This document shows positions 32,585 through 46,030 of a DNA stretch of 64,000 nt, piece by piece. Each line of letters starts with the position of its first letter. Positions within the stretch are counted from its first letter, which is position 1. The translations under genes and the position numbers were made by a program. Below the pieces are notes generated by a model. It searched no databases. It was not told the origin of the DNA and worked only from the letters and a program-made list of their open reading frames with translations. Source of the DNA: Arctopsyche grandis (lineage: Eukaryota; Arthropoda; Insecta; Trichoptera; Hydropsychidae); the NCBI RefSeq assembly GCF_051622035.1, contig NC_135362.1, positions 11,597,501-11,661,500 on the forward strand, in the 5' to 3' direction.

Positions 32585-35175
32585 TTATAGATCTGTTTTT
32601 TCATTTTTGTGATTTGGTTGAATACTTGATCCATCTCCTCCGTCGAGTTGTTTCAATAATCTATACAAGGCTGCGGCTTCCTTTATCCTACTGAATTCCA
32701 CGCAAAATGCTTCAACCTCTATGAAGAGTTCCTAAAATAAATAATATTTTGTTATTAATACAATTTCAGTCACATTTATTTGATTTCTGATAGGTTTCGA
32801 ATTTACCTTGACATTTATTATTTTATTCCTGATTAAAGATTGCAGAAACACACAAAGAAGTCTAACAAGCCGCGTTTGTAAGTATCGATCTCCTATAGTT
32901 TCACACGTTGATATGCAGTTGCTTATATAAAGATGCACAAACTCCACCGGTAAATCGACGGATGTCGTTAATCTATAAACGCAAAAAATTTTTACGTTAT
33001 AAACATAGAAGTAGAATGCATAGAATGGTCATTGTTAACAAAAGTATCGTCTAAAAGCGAGCCATCGAAGAGAGAGACGGAAAGTCAGAAGAGAGACAAG
33101 AGAGAGAGAGACGAAGTTTATCAAAAAATGAACAAACTCTGCAAGAGTTTTTGTAGCAACATTTTTGGAGGCTGAGAGTGATTCTATGCATTCTACTTCT
33201 ATGGTTATAAAGTAATATATATTACAACACTACATTTTAATAGTAATATGTATTACAACAGAAACATTTTAATAGTAATATACGTATATTACAACAGAAA
33301 CATTTATGTATACCTGTTAACAACTTCAACAGAGTGCAGTGACATTTCCATGTTCACAAGAATACTAAAATATTCTGTAATTTGTTGAGAGTGTATAAGT
33401 TTCAATAATACAGATATGGCAACCATAGGATTATACTCCACCAGATCGGGTAACTGCAAAAAAAAAAAAACAATTTGTACAAATTATTAAGAGCCTTTCA
33501 AAAAACCTGTATAAATAAAGTAACAAGTTTTACAGTAAAATTTAACAACCTGAGTTGGCGTAATGCCCACTTGATAAACTACATTTTCGTCTTGCTCTAA
33601 ACATGCCAGTAATCTCTGTTGAAGAGGTACGTTTAAAGTCCCTTTGAGTGCCATTTGAATCAAGGCTTGTGCTTCCGCTCCCACGCTAGATAGCGAGCTA
33701 TCATTTTGCGATGACGTGTCCGTTGATTCTATCTTTTCGTCACTAATGTTGGTAACTTTCAGACTTTCGGAAGAGGTATTCGGTGAAATGGATTGTGTAG
33801 TGCATAAACCTTCCAAATCTATGTCATAAATAGGTTTAAAGAAATTTTGACATGATATATCCTTCCAAACACTCTGAAATAAAATCAATGCATAATTATG
33901 TCACACAGATATATTAGAATATATATGTATTATATTATTAGAACAATATTCATAAAACAATACCTCGATAAACACACATTTATCATTTTCTTTTTGATCG
34001 ATTATATCAGGGGGAAAAGACAAACATTGGGGTGTAACTGTTTTGTGTAAAAGTAGGCCATCATTGCACAATAACGCTTCAACCATTTCTTTAAAAGCTT
34101 CTTTGTTAAACGGAGAGCTATAGACAAGAATTATAAAGTGCATTATGTAAGATAAAAAAGTGATTTAGGACGAAATTAATTAATTACCTGTCTCCTGATG
34201 GAACTATACCAGGTACAGCAACACGTGCGGTTGAAGGTAATTCGGATAATTTTTCAGCCACAGTCATCTGAAGTCCAGAATATTCGATATCAAGATCAGC
34301 AAAATTTTCAGTCAACATAATTTGCTTTGCGGACTTTTTCATTACCTGCAAAGAAAAATTTACAAGTGTCAGTGAATTAAAATATAATTTAGACACCAGA
34401 CTAAAAATAGCAGTTATTATAGTTACATCTCTCGTTATGCCTTTGATTAGTAATCCTAGGAAATGTCTCTCTTGAGGAAGGAGAGGTTGTAATCCTTTTT
34501 TGCCTTCCAATAAATGAATAAACAGAGGATTAAACGGATTATCTGTTTTATATATATCATTTAGTATGGCAAGACCAATCACTTTCTGTCCTGGTAAATT
34601 TAAATCCCCTCCAGTAATTAATGTTGAAATAAGAAGAGAAACTGTGAACACAAAATTATTTTTATTTTAAATATGGAATAAATCAAACAAATATCTAATA
34701 AATCACAAAAATTATAGTTTATCATCCTGGGTTTATGAATTAAAAAAAAGTATTACAAAATTGAATTAATTTCGAAATATATTTAAATTTGCACAATACA
34801 CACATATAATAAAAATACGTTATAATGAAATTTAGTAGTTTATCTTCTCCGACCGAGAAAAACTTTCAATAGAAACACATAAATATTTTACTTGAATCGA
34901 CTTACATTTCCTGCTTCCTAACTAATAAATAAAGAAAAAACTCACCATTGAAATGATCAGTTTTGGGAAATCTTTTTTGCACTTGTGAACAAATTGATTC
35001 TAAGCTTTGACTCTCTATGTACTGTTCGGAGAATATTCTGAAAAAAATCATATAAATAATATATACAAAGTATACAAAATCAGTGAATGAGGTTAAATTG
35101 TAAATCATAAAATAATCAAAAATAATTAACTCACTCGCATATTAATTTGGAACTTTCGGAGAATGTTAACGACAT
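32585..35175 (-). CDS. CNOT11: CCR4-NOT transcription complex subunit 11
   Basis: Nine exons: 35135-35175, 34946-35037, 34427-34641, 34188-34345, 33964-34117, 33550-33873, 33314-33453, 32807-32972, 32585-32731; 478 aa (human 510). The N-terminal MIF4G-like part has [27 protein letters not shown] and the [16 protein letters not shown] block. A Ser-rich linker follows ([16 protein letters not shown]). The C-terminal DUF2363 domain is nearly identical to vertebrates: [33 protein letters not shown] and [21 protein letters not shown]11 binds CNOT10 and the CNOT1 N-terminus in the cytoplasmic deadenylase complex. Intron 7 holds a 214-bp MITE. The first coding exon is short (41 nt). Confidence 0.95.
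32997..33210. mobile_element. MITE with 30-bp terminal inverted repeats in a CNOT11 intron
   Basis: 32997-33026 and 33181-33210 are inverted copies with one mismatch; the shared core is AGAAGTAGAATGCATAGAAT. Between them lies a purine-rich GAGAGA stretch. Duplicated TA/TTATAA at the tips suggests a Tc1/mariner-type MITE, but that is a guess. Confidence 0.75.
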
Positions 35176-35733
35176 TGTAATGACTTAAATCAGTCCAATT
35201 AAAATATGTATATATTCGACTAGACGCCACAAAACCAGCGGCTTCTGTATAAACGCACACCGCTTACCAACCCTGCTTGACAGTTATACTTGACACTTAT
35301 CTAAACAAACTTAATTTTGTCCATATTTTTCACTCGCCTTAAAATCAAAATGTAATAGATATTATAATTCAATCTATGTCTGATGAATTAAAAGTAGAAT
35401 AAAATATAATAAATAATAATAGAATAGAAGCAATTGGTTAAGTCAATAGTATTTCGACATTTTACAATGACTGACAAACCCCACAAATTGGAATAAATTT
35501 TTCACTGATGAATACTATATGACCAATTTAACATAAACATATAAATAGTCGAAAATTCTAATTTTATCGTTACTTTCTTGTTTGTGCACATATTTTCAAT
35601 TTTGAATAAAATATTTTGACAGCCGAGTTTCTGGTCGTATAAAGTATTGCTTTGGCACGCTTGATAAAGTAAGGTTAATCGTTAGGCCGGCCTAGATGTA
35701 AACATCCGTATAAAAGTTATTATAGCATCAATA
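35176..35733. promoter_or_regulatory. Shared upstream region of CNOT11 (-) and CPSF3 (+)
   Basis: 558 bp between divergent start codons, AT-rich, with no repeat or coding sequence recognised. Promoters of both genes are expected here but no motif was confidently assigned. Confidence 0.4.
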
Positions 35734-38700
35734 ATGGCTGGTACTGGGGGCGGAGGCGGCGGGGGCATCGGCGTGGGGGGCGCAGACGTAGGGGGCGGCG
35801 CCCTACCTGTGGAGGAAAGCGATCAACTAATCATACGTCCCCTGTAATTGAACCTTACTTTCCCATGAAACGACAATATTAAATCAAATGTACCTAGAAA
35901 TGCTAAATCGACAAATGCTTTCTAGGCTAACTTAACTCTGTTTCTTTCAAACCTATCCCTATTTTTTTTCTCTATAATGCTTCAGTTTTATAAATGAATT
36001 CGATTACTTATCGTTTTTCGCTGTGTCGAGTTTTGGATACGTCTTACACGGACATATATTTTTTTATATATTGCAAAAATTTAAATAAATGTGTATTTTT
36101 AGTGGCGCCGGTCAAGAAGTGGGACGATCTTGTATAATGCTCGAATTCAAAGGGAAAAAAATCATGGTAAATCATACGTTCTGATCATATTATTTAATCT
36201 AATTTTAGTTGTGATTTGTACAATTGTGAACTTTTTATTTGTAATATAGTTAGATTGTGGAATTCATCCTGGCTTAAGCGGAATGGACGCATTGCCATTC
36301 GTCGATTTGGTTGAAGCTGATGAAATAGATTTGTTACTAATATCACAGTAAGCTAGTTTTTTAATAATGAAGTATTTTAAATAAGAATAATTTCATATAC
36401 ACTTTTATTAGTTTAATAAATTAACCATTTGCATATCATTTTAGTTTTCATTTGGATCACAGTGGAGCGTTGCCGTGGTTCTTGACCAGAACTTCTTTCA
36501 AAGGAAGAGTATTTATGACACATGCTACAAAAGCCATTTATAGATGGCTCGTATCAGATTACATCAAAGTCAGGTATAAAAATATTAAAATGTAATTTAA
36601 AAATAAGCCAATTATTAATTTTGAAATTTAATCATATGTACATTTTTTTAGCAATATATCTACTGAACAAATGCTGTATACCGAGTCTGATTTGGAAAGT
36701 ACAATGGACAAAATTGAAACAATAAATTTTCACGAAGAAAAAGAAATACAAGGTGTTAAGTTTTGGACGTATAATGCAGGACATGTATTGGGTGCTGCGA
36801 TGTTTATGATTGAGATAGCTGGTGTTAAGGTCTGTAAATATAATTATGTATATACAGCAAATTTACTTTAAGTATTCACTAAATTATAATACAAGAAAAT
36901 ATTCAGGTTCTCTACACTGGTGACTTTTCTCGACAAGAAGACAGACATCTTATGGCTGCTGAAATTCCAACCGTTCATCCCGATGTTTTAATCACAGTAA
37001 ATAGATTAATTCACAAATAATTTGTGCCATCTAATATACATATGTATGTACTTTTTAAAAAAAAAAATTCTAATTTCATAGGAATCTACTTATGGTACAC
37101 ACGTACATGAAAAGCGAGAGGACAGAGAGAGCCGTTTCACTAATTTAGTATCTGATATTGTTAATCGTGGAGGACGCTGTCTTATACCAGTGTTTGCCTT
37201 GGGTCGGGCACAAGAACTTCTTTTAATTTTAGGTAAATATTTTGTTAATTGCATTGTGTATGTACGTACATTAAAATTTTATATTATTAACATTTATTTA
37301 AAATTATTATTCAGATGAATTTTGGTCTTTGCATCCTGAACTTCACAATATACCGATATACTATGCATCGTCTCTTGCTAAAAAGTGCATGGCTGTTTAC
37401 CAAACTTATGTAAACGCTATGAATGATAAAATACGCAGACAAATAGCCATCAACAATCCATTTGTTTTTAAACACATATCTAATCTGAAGGTAAATTATT
37501 TGCTATATTAAAACTAATCAATATAAAACATTAACTTTTATTATATCATTATAAACAATAACACAATTAGTGATGTATAAATTCTATGAAATATTATTTA
37601 ACACTTTCAACTGATGCACCTCTCGCAACTTGAAAAACGTCTATTTCAGGCTTTACCTTATCGTACAAATGTGGGAAAACATTTACTGCTCCATATTTCA
37701 CTCTAACTTCTTCATACAATGTCAAATCAAACATTTCCTCAAACTCCGACCGAGTCATGAAAATATCAGCATATAAAAATGAAAATCCCCCTACGTCTCT
37801 TGTGAATTTTTCCATTGCTCTCATCGATTCCACTGCATCATACGGTTTTTTGTTTTTCACCTGCCCCGGTACACCATATATACCTAAATCATTATACATT
37901 GCATAATCAGTACCGGGAACAATATATTTTTTATTTGGCTGTCTCAATTGCCCAGATGCAGGTCCTCGGTCGTAGACTCGGCATGGATAAACGAGAAGAG
38001 GATACGCTTCAAACAACATCTCCGATGTGTCGATCTGTCGCTCCAATTCATTTATTGGCAATACTATATCTTGAAACACCTGCTTTGTAAAGGTGTACGC
38101 TCGAATTCCAGGAGTTGTTGTGAATTTTAAAAAGGCTGGTTTCGGCGGCAACAACCACCCAAATAGTAATCTAAAAAGTGGATTATTTCCAAACGGAATC
38201 ATAGATTCAACGACCCAAAATATAGCTCTGTTGTGTCGCAGTAAATATTCTCGCAGTGGAATCAATTCAACGTGTTCTCCTTGCGTTAGAAATCCTTCTA
38301 CATATTTGTAAAACCATGGTTTATACCAGTCAGTGAGTGTATTGATTTTTATATTAGGATCATATTCAGATAGATCTCCTGTCATGATGACTGCTTCATT
38401 TTTATTAAATATTGTTGCTTCTACATAGTCGGGTACATTTTTAGTGTTTTTGTCGGTAGCTCCTGACACTTCCCTGATTTTGTCACAGTATTGTTTCTGT
38501 CCTCTCACTGGTATATATCTCATTTTTATGTAAGGCTTAATAGGTATAACCTTGAGAGTCAAAGCTACCAAAAAACCTAGACTACCGTGCGACCACGGCA
38601 ATGCTTTATAAAGATCTGAATACTCATTATCAGCGGTCGCTTCTACAAAATTACCATCACCGAGTACCACTTCATATTTTGTTATGGTTTCTTGGTACAA

Positions 38701-41700
38701 GCCTACTTTATGTGAATAAGTAGTCATACCGGTGCCCATTGCAAGTCCTAAAATAAACAAAATGTGCATTTTATTTGTGTCGTACTTAATAAGAAATATG
38801 TTTTATGGGTTTGAAATCAACCTCCGAGTGTAGCGTCTGCAATTTCTAAGGTGACTGCTAGAGTGTAGCCTTTCGGTATTAAAAATTTCGTTATTTCTTC
38901 CACGGTTACCATAGGCTCTACCCTCACGGTGAGGTTCGCTTCATCAAATTCCAATATATCGTAAAGTGATATTGGTATTTTATGACATGCATTTTTGGGA
39001 TAAAATGTGGTAGATAATGAAAGCCAATTGGGTCTAGACGTACACAAAAGCTTTCGGGATTGTGCAGATTGCATGTTCCAATCTTGAATCTAAAGATATA
39101 CATCCATTTTCATTAAAAAATACATATCACATTAGCAAATCGTTGTAATGATTGTATAAATACCTTTCTTTGAATGTCATTCACTCTATTATTATGATAA
39201 TTTGGACTGCTAGCGATTGCTCTATAAAACCAATTCTTTATTCGCAGTCCAAAGTCAAAGATAAAGCTAGCGGGTAAACAGAAAACGATTATCACTAATC
39301 CTCTATTGTCTTCCAACCATTTTATTAAATGATGTTTCCACGCCATTATGTTCTCGCTCTAAAACCAAATTTCAATTTATGTATATACATATACTCGGGT
39401 ATTGTATATTGTGCAAAGTTAAAGCATGCATTAGCATAAATTATTCGAGTAGTATATAAAGCTGATGAAATGTGTTTAGCTTCATATACATACTTCTTTA
39501 TATGAAAAAATATAGGAAAAAGATTATATGAAAAAATATAGGAAAAAAATCTAACCTTCAAATATGTGTATATTAAATTTAACTATAATGACACACGACT
39601 TTTAATAATAATCTTAGATTGTGACTGAATATCTATACGAATATAGTGAAGTATATATAATGACATTTATCTCAAATCTACATCATATATGACAATCACT
39701 TGACAGGCCGGTTAGCAACCGATTTTCGGTCATAAAAATAAAATTCACACGCTTTATCTATTCTAGTATAACATGTAAGGTTCGGTGATTATTGGTCACA
39801 AAGTGCTTGCCCAAAAGTCACTAAAATCTCTATAACGGAACATCTGGCAGCCGAAAAGTCCATCATACTAACGTGAACTCGACTCCCAAATAATTCATAT
39901 TCGCGATTTTCATCGCAAAAATTGTCTTTTGGGCGATCGCAATGTGACCAATAATCCAATTACCACCATTTAAATATGTCTATGATTCGTTTTTGAATTA
40001 ATTAGATTATTATCAACATTATTTTAAAATACTGTCTATTAACATTTTAATTTTAAATGGTAATAATTAACATTAATGTTTATTCAACTTTTTAGGGAAT
40101 TGATCATTTCGAAGATATTGGACCCTGCGTTATCATGGCTTCGCCTGGTATGATGCAGTCGGGACTCTCCCGAGAACTGTTTGAATCTTGGTGTACAGAT
40201 TCTAAGAATGGCGTAATAATCGCAGGTAATTTACATAATATACATTATTGATACATAAATATATATATATAAATGAAAATGTTTTTATTTTAAATTCCAG
40301 GTTACTGTGTAGAAGGCACACTCGCCAAAACGATCCTCAACGAACCCGATGAAATTACTACAATGTCTGGTCAAAAACTCCCATTAAAAATGTCCGTTGA
40401 TTATATTTCGTTCTCAGCGCATACGGATTATGAACAGACATCGGAATTTATCAGTATTCTGAAGCCTCCTCATGTTGTATGCTTTTTTTTTTATAAAATG
40501 CTCAAAGTAGTGTAAAATTGTGCAAGTATCAACATGAAAGTTTATGATTTTTTTCTATAGGTTTTGGTTCACGGTGAACAAAATGAAATGTCCAGACTTC
40601 GGGGGGCACTTCAAAGGGAACTTGGAACTGCCGTAACATTTCATAGTCCACGTAACACACATGCAATTCGCCTTACCTTCCGAGGTCATAAAACAGCAAA
40701 GGTCCACTTCAAATAAGTATTTTTATTGAAATATGTGTCAATTGTCTATATATTAATTAATTACTATGTCTGTGTAGGTTGTTGGAAAACTCGCCATTGA
40801 AAAACCTTTGCCGAACACTCCAATATCCGGACTAATTGTCAGGAGAAACTTTAACTATCATTTACTCGCTCCAGAAGACTTAAACAGTGAATGCTTTACA
40901 TTAACATAATATGTATATGTATATGACGCAGTATCTTACTAAAAACATTTGTGTTTATATTTTAATTTCACAGAATACACTGAATTGAGTCAATCCGAAG
41001 TAACTCAGAGACAATCATTCCATTACGCTGGATCAATACCTTTATTGAAGCACATTCTAACTCAACTTGCCGGTAATATAGAAATACTTGAAGGCTCAGA
41101 TACAAAGTGGAGACTTTATAATTGTATCGATCTTATAATTAATAATAAAACAATTACAATAGAGGTACTATTTATAATCTTATTTCCTATGTGCTGTATT
41201 GTTATAGTATATATGTATGTAAATACTTACAATCTTTTATTAATTTTTAGTGGATAGCTCAACCTATAACTGACATGTATGCTGATGCTATTGTAGCTGG
41301 TGTAATGAATGCTTCTTTATTACCTACTCCAAAAACGCTTCCAGTTCCACCAAAATTAGATAGAATGCATTTTAAGGTATGATTTTTTTTTTATTTACAC
41401 ACTTGAGAATAATATCATTTGTTAATTTTTAATTTCACTATCCAGGAATGTGTTATCGAAATGTTTCAAGACATGTTCGGGGAAGATTCCGTTCCGAAAC
41501 TGTTCAAAGGTGAAAAATTGCATGTCACCGTTGATGGAAAGACTGCATTTATAAATTTGCAAAATTTAGTAAGTTTATTTTTTAATCATCTAAATGCATT
41601 TGCATGTCAACTCAATAAAAACTTTCGATAACATTTTAGGAAGTGGTATGTGAAGAAGACACAACGTTCCAACAAATCGTACACACCGCAGTCACAAAAT

Positions 41701-41747
41701 TGCATCAATCTATTATGCCGCCGAAAATTCCAACAGCAGTGTGTTAA
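35734..41747 (+). CDS. CPSF3: Cleavage and polyadenylation specificity factor 73 kDa
   Basis: Sixteen exons: 35734-35843, 36103-36166, 36250-36347, 36445-36573, 36652-36829, 36907-36996, 37082-37232, 37315-37490, 40096-40225, 40301-40476, 40561-40701, 40778-40886, 40974-41164, 41251-41376, 41446-41568, 41640-41747; 699 aa (human 684). CPSF73 is the endonuclease that cuts pre-mRNA before polyadenylation and also histone pre-mRNA in the nucleus. The metallo-beta-lactamase motif ISHFHLDHSG is near residue 89, followed by [11 protein letters not shown], the beta-CASP region with [10 protein letters not shown] and [11 protein letters not shown], and [12 protein letters not shown]; all metal ligands visible in these blocks are kept. 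The N-terminus has an extra glycine-rich stretch (about residues 3-22) absent from vertebrates. Intron 8 (37491-40095) contains the whole DHCR24 gene on the other strand and a MITE. Confidence 0.96.
37594..39346 (-). CDS. DHCR24: Delta(24)-sterol reductase, nested in CPSF3 intron 8
   Basis: Three exons, 39164-39346, 38822-39089, 37594-38747, give 534 aa (human 516). DHCR24 is an FAD- and NADPH-dependent ER enzyme reducing the C24 double bond of sterols; in plant-feeding insects it is the last step of phytosterol dealkylation to cholesterol. The N-terminal span [19 protein letters not shown] (16-34) is the membrane anchor. The FAD-binding domain shows [23 protein letters not shown] and [18 protein letters not shown]; then [44 protein letters not shown] and [18 protein letters not shown] follow family order. 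The gene is complete and lies entirely within an intron of CPSF3 on the opposite strand. Insects cannot make sterols, so its presence points to diet. Confidence 0.96.
39779..39963. mobile_element. MITE (GGTTCGGTGATT family), intact copy in CPSF3 intron 8
   Basis: Starts GGTTCGGTGATTATTGGTCA and ends TGTGACCAATAATCCAATTA-like, so the tips pair through GATTATTGGTCAC. The inside has AAAATCTCTATAACGGAACA and CAGCCGAAAAGTCCATCATA, shared with the copies at 11.9-13.1 kb. No coding sequence. Confidence 0.75.
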
Positions 41748-41948
41748 AAAATAATTCAATCCTAATTTATGTGTAAACAAGTTTTTAATAATAAAAAAAT
41801 TGATACAATATTACAAAAATAGTCTTTTAGTTATTATACACATATATTAAAAAACAATTCACTTATGCAATACAAATATATATAATAAAAATTTTGAACA
41901 CACAATCTCTGAACATGTATAGATCTTAATTTCGAATATATTATCCAT

Positions 41949-44900
41949 TTAAACTTCGATCAATAAAGCAATGCCTTGTCCGCCGCCAATGCAAGCAGAT
42001 CCAATTCCTCTCTTCAAACCGCGACGCCTACAAAACAACGTTTGATTAGATTATCAATGGACATTATCAATTAGAGATAATAGAGGTAAGAACAGTTATT
42101 ACTTGAGTTCATGGACAAGGTGAGCTGTGATACGAGCTCCAGATGCTGCCAATGGATGTCCAAGGGCAATAGCACCTCCATTTACGTTAAGCTTATTCAT
42201 ATCCAATTTCAACGCTTGAGCACAAGCCATAGTTTGGACACCGAATGCTTCGTTAATCTGGAAAAGAAAATATGTTACACATTTTGTACTGCAGTTAACC
42301 CAACCAAAATTAAAATAAATCATTACCTCAATAAGGTCGATATCATTCAGGGTGAGGTTGGTGGCTTTGAGCAAATTTTGGATTGCTGGCACGGGACCAA
42401 TTCCCATAATGCTAGGCTCTACACCGACTGTAGACCATCCAGCCAAGCGTGCAAGTGGTGTGAGTCCTTCTGCTTTCACTGCTTCTTCACTGGCTAATAA
42501 TATAGCTCCAGCTCCATCACAAATTCCCTTTAATAGTTTAGGATCGTCAACATTTTACTTTATTTTAATAAATCGACCAATTGAATCGCTTTCGTTAAAC
42601 AATAATTACATAAGATAATTAACTTTTGATAGACAAGGTTCTCTAAATATATGCAAGATAATGAAACTTATCACAACAATGATAAGAAAACTTGAAGTTG
42701 TCTGGCAAAATAAAATTGTATATATTTCACATTGAATCAAAATGCAAAGTCATCATTATTATTCGTGTACATGCTACAAAATTTAAGTGGCATTTACTTA
42801 CGGAAGCAGAGCCAGCTGTTACGACACCGTCTTTCTTAAAAACTGTTGAAAGTTTATTTAAACCTTCAATGGTGGTTTGTGGTTTTGGATGTTCATCTAC
42901 AGTCACTTCCACATCTTTTCTTTTAATGTTAACTGTGACCGGAGCTATTTCAGCATTGAAAGCACCAGCATCAAAACCTGAAATTATATGATCAAATACA
43001 TGATAAACTTCATCATTCAAATTAAATGGAATTAAATTTTGTCTGAAGTTTGATAATAAAGGTCAAAACTATTTTTCAATACATACATACATGCATTTAA
43101 TTATATTAGATGACAGAACAAAGAGAAATTAACTATCGAATGAATTGTACGAATTTTAACACTACCATTGATGACACATTTACATATTTTATTTTATTGT
43201 TACAATCAATATACACTCGTCATTACAGATCGCTCCAATGCGACGAGTGTACGATAACGATCAGAAATATAATAATACATATACAATCAGAATACATAGC
43301 ATATAACAATTAATCAGTACAGAAATAATAATCATAGAGACATCTATGGATTATTTTTAGATTTTTGTGTACAATTATTATTACAATTTTTATACATATA
43401 ATAAACACGAAATTATAGAGATATCTATAGATTTCAGATTACTGTGCATAATTTTTACAAATTATACACAGATTTTGTGACAACAGGAAATGATCTAATA
43501 CCAATTTTCAGGAACTGTTTCAACAATGATCAGATAAAATTAGCAAACTCTGATAGAGAAACGATCGATTTGGAGTCACAAAACCCCCGAACCTAACTTG
43601 ACGAGGACCTTCGACCTCAATGGTGCTAAATATATACGCTACCATTAAGCCAAACTGCTGGCTCATTATATGTAACTAATAAACAATATGTAACTAATAA
43701 ACGATAACTATGTACATATATCATATATACATATGTATATACATTCATACATATATATTTTCATATTTAGAAATCACAGCAAGTGAAATATTTAGCAAGT
43801 TATCACTTGTTAAAATTTTATGAATCAAAATTAAACATTATTAATTCAGTTTATGTAACAAATTTATATATTAATTTCGTTGTTTACGCACATTAATATA
43901 AAATTTCAATAATTCACAAACCTGCTTTCCACAAATGCTGGGATCTAAGAGCAAATTTATCAACTTCAGCTCGGGGAATCTTATACTGCTCTCCAAGATT
44001 TTCAGCTGTTAAAGCCATGGGCAATTTACAATAGGTATCGGTGAGGCCAACCCAGAGAGTATCTTCAAATGCAATCGAAGCACCAAGAGGGGTGCCGAAT
44101 CTTATGTTACGTACCGCAAATGGCGCTTGTGACATATTATCGACACCACCAGTCAAAGCAATTCTTGCTACACCTGTTAAAATATCCTAAAATTGCATAA
44201 CAAAAACCACAATGAGCCATAATAAAGATATAATTCATCAAATTTTCTTAATGTACACTCACTTGCGCTCCATTTATGACAGCCTGGAATCCAGATCCGC
44301 ACAATCTATTGATGGCTAATGCCGGTTTGTCCAATGGAACGCCACATCGCAACGAAACATGGCGAGGTAAGAAAATACCATCGGGAGAAGTATTCTAAAG
44401 TATAGTCACACATAAATTATAATGCATTTAAATAAATAACCGAACTTTAAATTAAATTTACACACCGCCATAACGTTTCCGATAATGACGGAATCAACTT
44501 TATCGGCTGCAACGTTGGCACTCTTCAACGCTGCCTGCGCTGCTACAAGTTGAAGATCGGCTGCAGATTTTGCTTTGAAAACGCCTCCATATGTACCAAA
44601 CGGAGTTCGTTTGGCCCCGACAATGAAAATACCTTTAAATAATAAGTAAACACTTTAAAACTAGTGCTCGTAAAAAAATACATCAAAATTTTGTATTGAA
44701 AAACAATCAAACATGCTAATTTATAAATATCAACATATCTACATTTTATTTTTGTTAGTTGTTCAAAAGTTCAAAGTTCAAAATTTATAAAAAGCTAGTA
44801 AAAACATTTAACTTTATAATTTATTATAGTAAATTTTTAAAATTTTCTTTTATCCCACTGTCTAAAAACATAATATAACTGACGATATCAATTAAATTGT

Positions 44901-45650
44901 ATTAATTATGTCATTTATTCCAAAAAAGAAATAGTAGTAATAAAGGATCCAAAATTGAAACTTCACACAGGACTCGGGAAAAGCTAGTTATGGCGCTGTA
45001 TATGTGAAGGTATAATACAATTTATCATGTAAACAAGTCTTATGTACATATAATATATTAGATAAGCACAATTTTATTCTGTCGATTATGTTAACAAAAT
45101 ATAGATTTAAAAAAGAACATTGAACCTTACCATTACCATTATTAAGAACTATTAAACCAAAAGTAAAATCCTGCTATCGTACAAGTATGTCTTATACTGG
45201 TTTCACTGGTAGATTAAAACCAGTTTGTGACACTTGTAAAAAATCTATTCAGATCCGTGTGAACCGTTACAATAGAAAGATCTTACTTTTACTTAAGTAA
45301 AACTTACTTTTACGTAATGATAAAACATCAATGTTTATGGAGTGATTTACATTTACATATATAAAACATGCGATGACTGTCTGGGAAAAATGGAGTAATT
45401 GACATCAAAACATGTTTATGGAAGTGTATCAATCATTGCAAAGATTAAAACGAACGGTATTTTCCGTTCTTTTAATTGTACATTACGTCAGTACTGTACA
45501 TATAATTCAGAACATTTGGATGGGGCAAAGTTCAATCGGAAAAAAAATCGCAATACACATTAGATTCAATGCGATAAAATGTAGGTGGGGCTCCAAGAGG
45601 CAAAAGTGAAATTAGGTGTAAAAATATGTACCTTTAACTGAAGTAGCCAT
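41949..45650 (-). CDS. ACAA2: Mitochondrial 3-ketoacyl-CoA thiolase
   Basis: Eight exons: 45632-45650, 44466-44632, 44263-44394, 43922-44186, 42802-42977, 42327-42527, 42103-42257, 41949-42027; 397 aa, exactly the human length. It catalyses the last, thiolytic step of mitochondrial beta-oxidation. VGAKRTPFGTYGG near residue 10, the nucleophilic Cys in INRLCGSGFQAV (near 92), GGVDNMSQAPFAVR, NEAFGVQTMACAQA, ALGHPLAASGARI and the second active Cys in GSACIGGGQGIA at the C-terminus are all present. GHPLA replaces the more usual GHPLG. As in mammals there is no cleavable presequence; the first exon codes just MATSVK. The ATG exon is separated by a 1-kb intron. A SINE (43190-43664) lies in the 42978-43921 intron. 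Confidence 0.96.
43190..43664 (-). mobile_element. tRNA-derived SINE, second copy, in an ACAA2 intron
   Basis: Same order as the copy at 15529-16260: A-rich tail and TACACTCGTC at the low end, TGATCAGATAAAATTAGCAA in the middle, and a tRNA-like head with the GGCTTAATGGTAGCG box A at the high end; the box B region is damaged. It lacks the MITE found in the other copy, which confirms that copy's empty site. Confidence 0.8.
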
Positions 45651-46002
45651 CTCTGAATAGTCACTGGAAGATGACTGTTAATTTTAACTGCAACCGTGTC
45701 AACCCGCTGACAGTCACTGAAGAACTGATTCAATTCCACTCGACACTCAGCTGTCAATGCTTTGCAATTATTTTGTACGTACATATTCGACTTTATCACC
45801 TTTATCGCTTTGTACTATGGATAGCTTGACAATTATATTAAGTATTATTTTATTGCATACACTCGGTGCATAAAATAAAATAAAAATGTGAAAGGCAGGG
45901 GAGCGTAATTATAAAGGCGGTAACAAAGAGCTTATATCGATCGGTATTTTATACATTTTGATCGTTATTATATTTAACGAATTGTCAGTATTTTATACTA
46001 AA
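45651..46002. promoter_or_regulatory. ACAA2 upstream DNA, nothing resolved
   Basis: About 350 bp between the ACAA2 start codon and the Helitron pair, presumably 5' UTR and promoter. No motif was assigned. Confidence 0.35.
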
Positions 46003-46030
46003 CTAGCTGAACCCCGACATGCGTTGCAAT

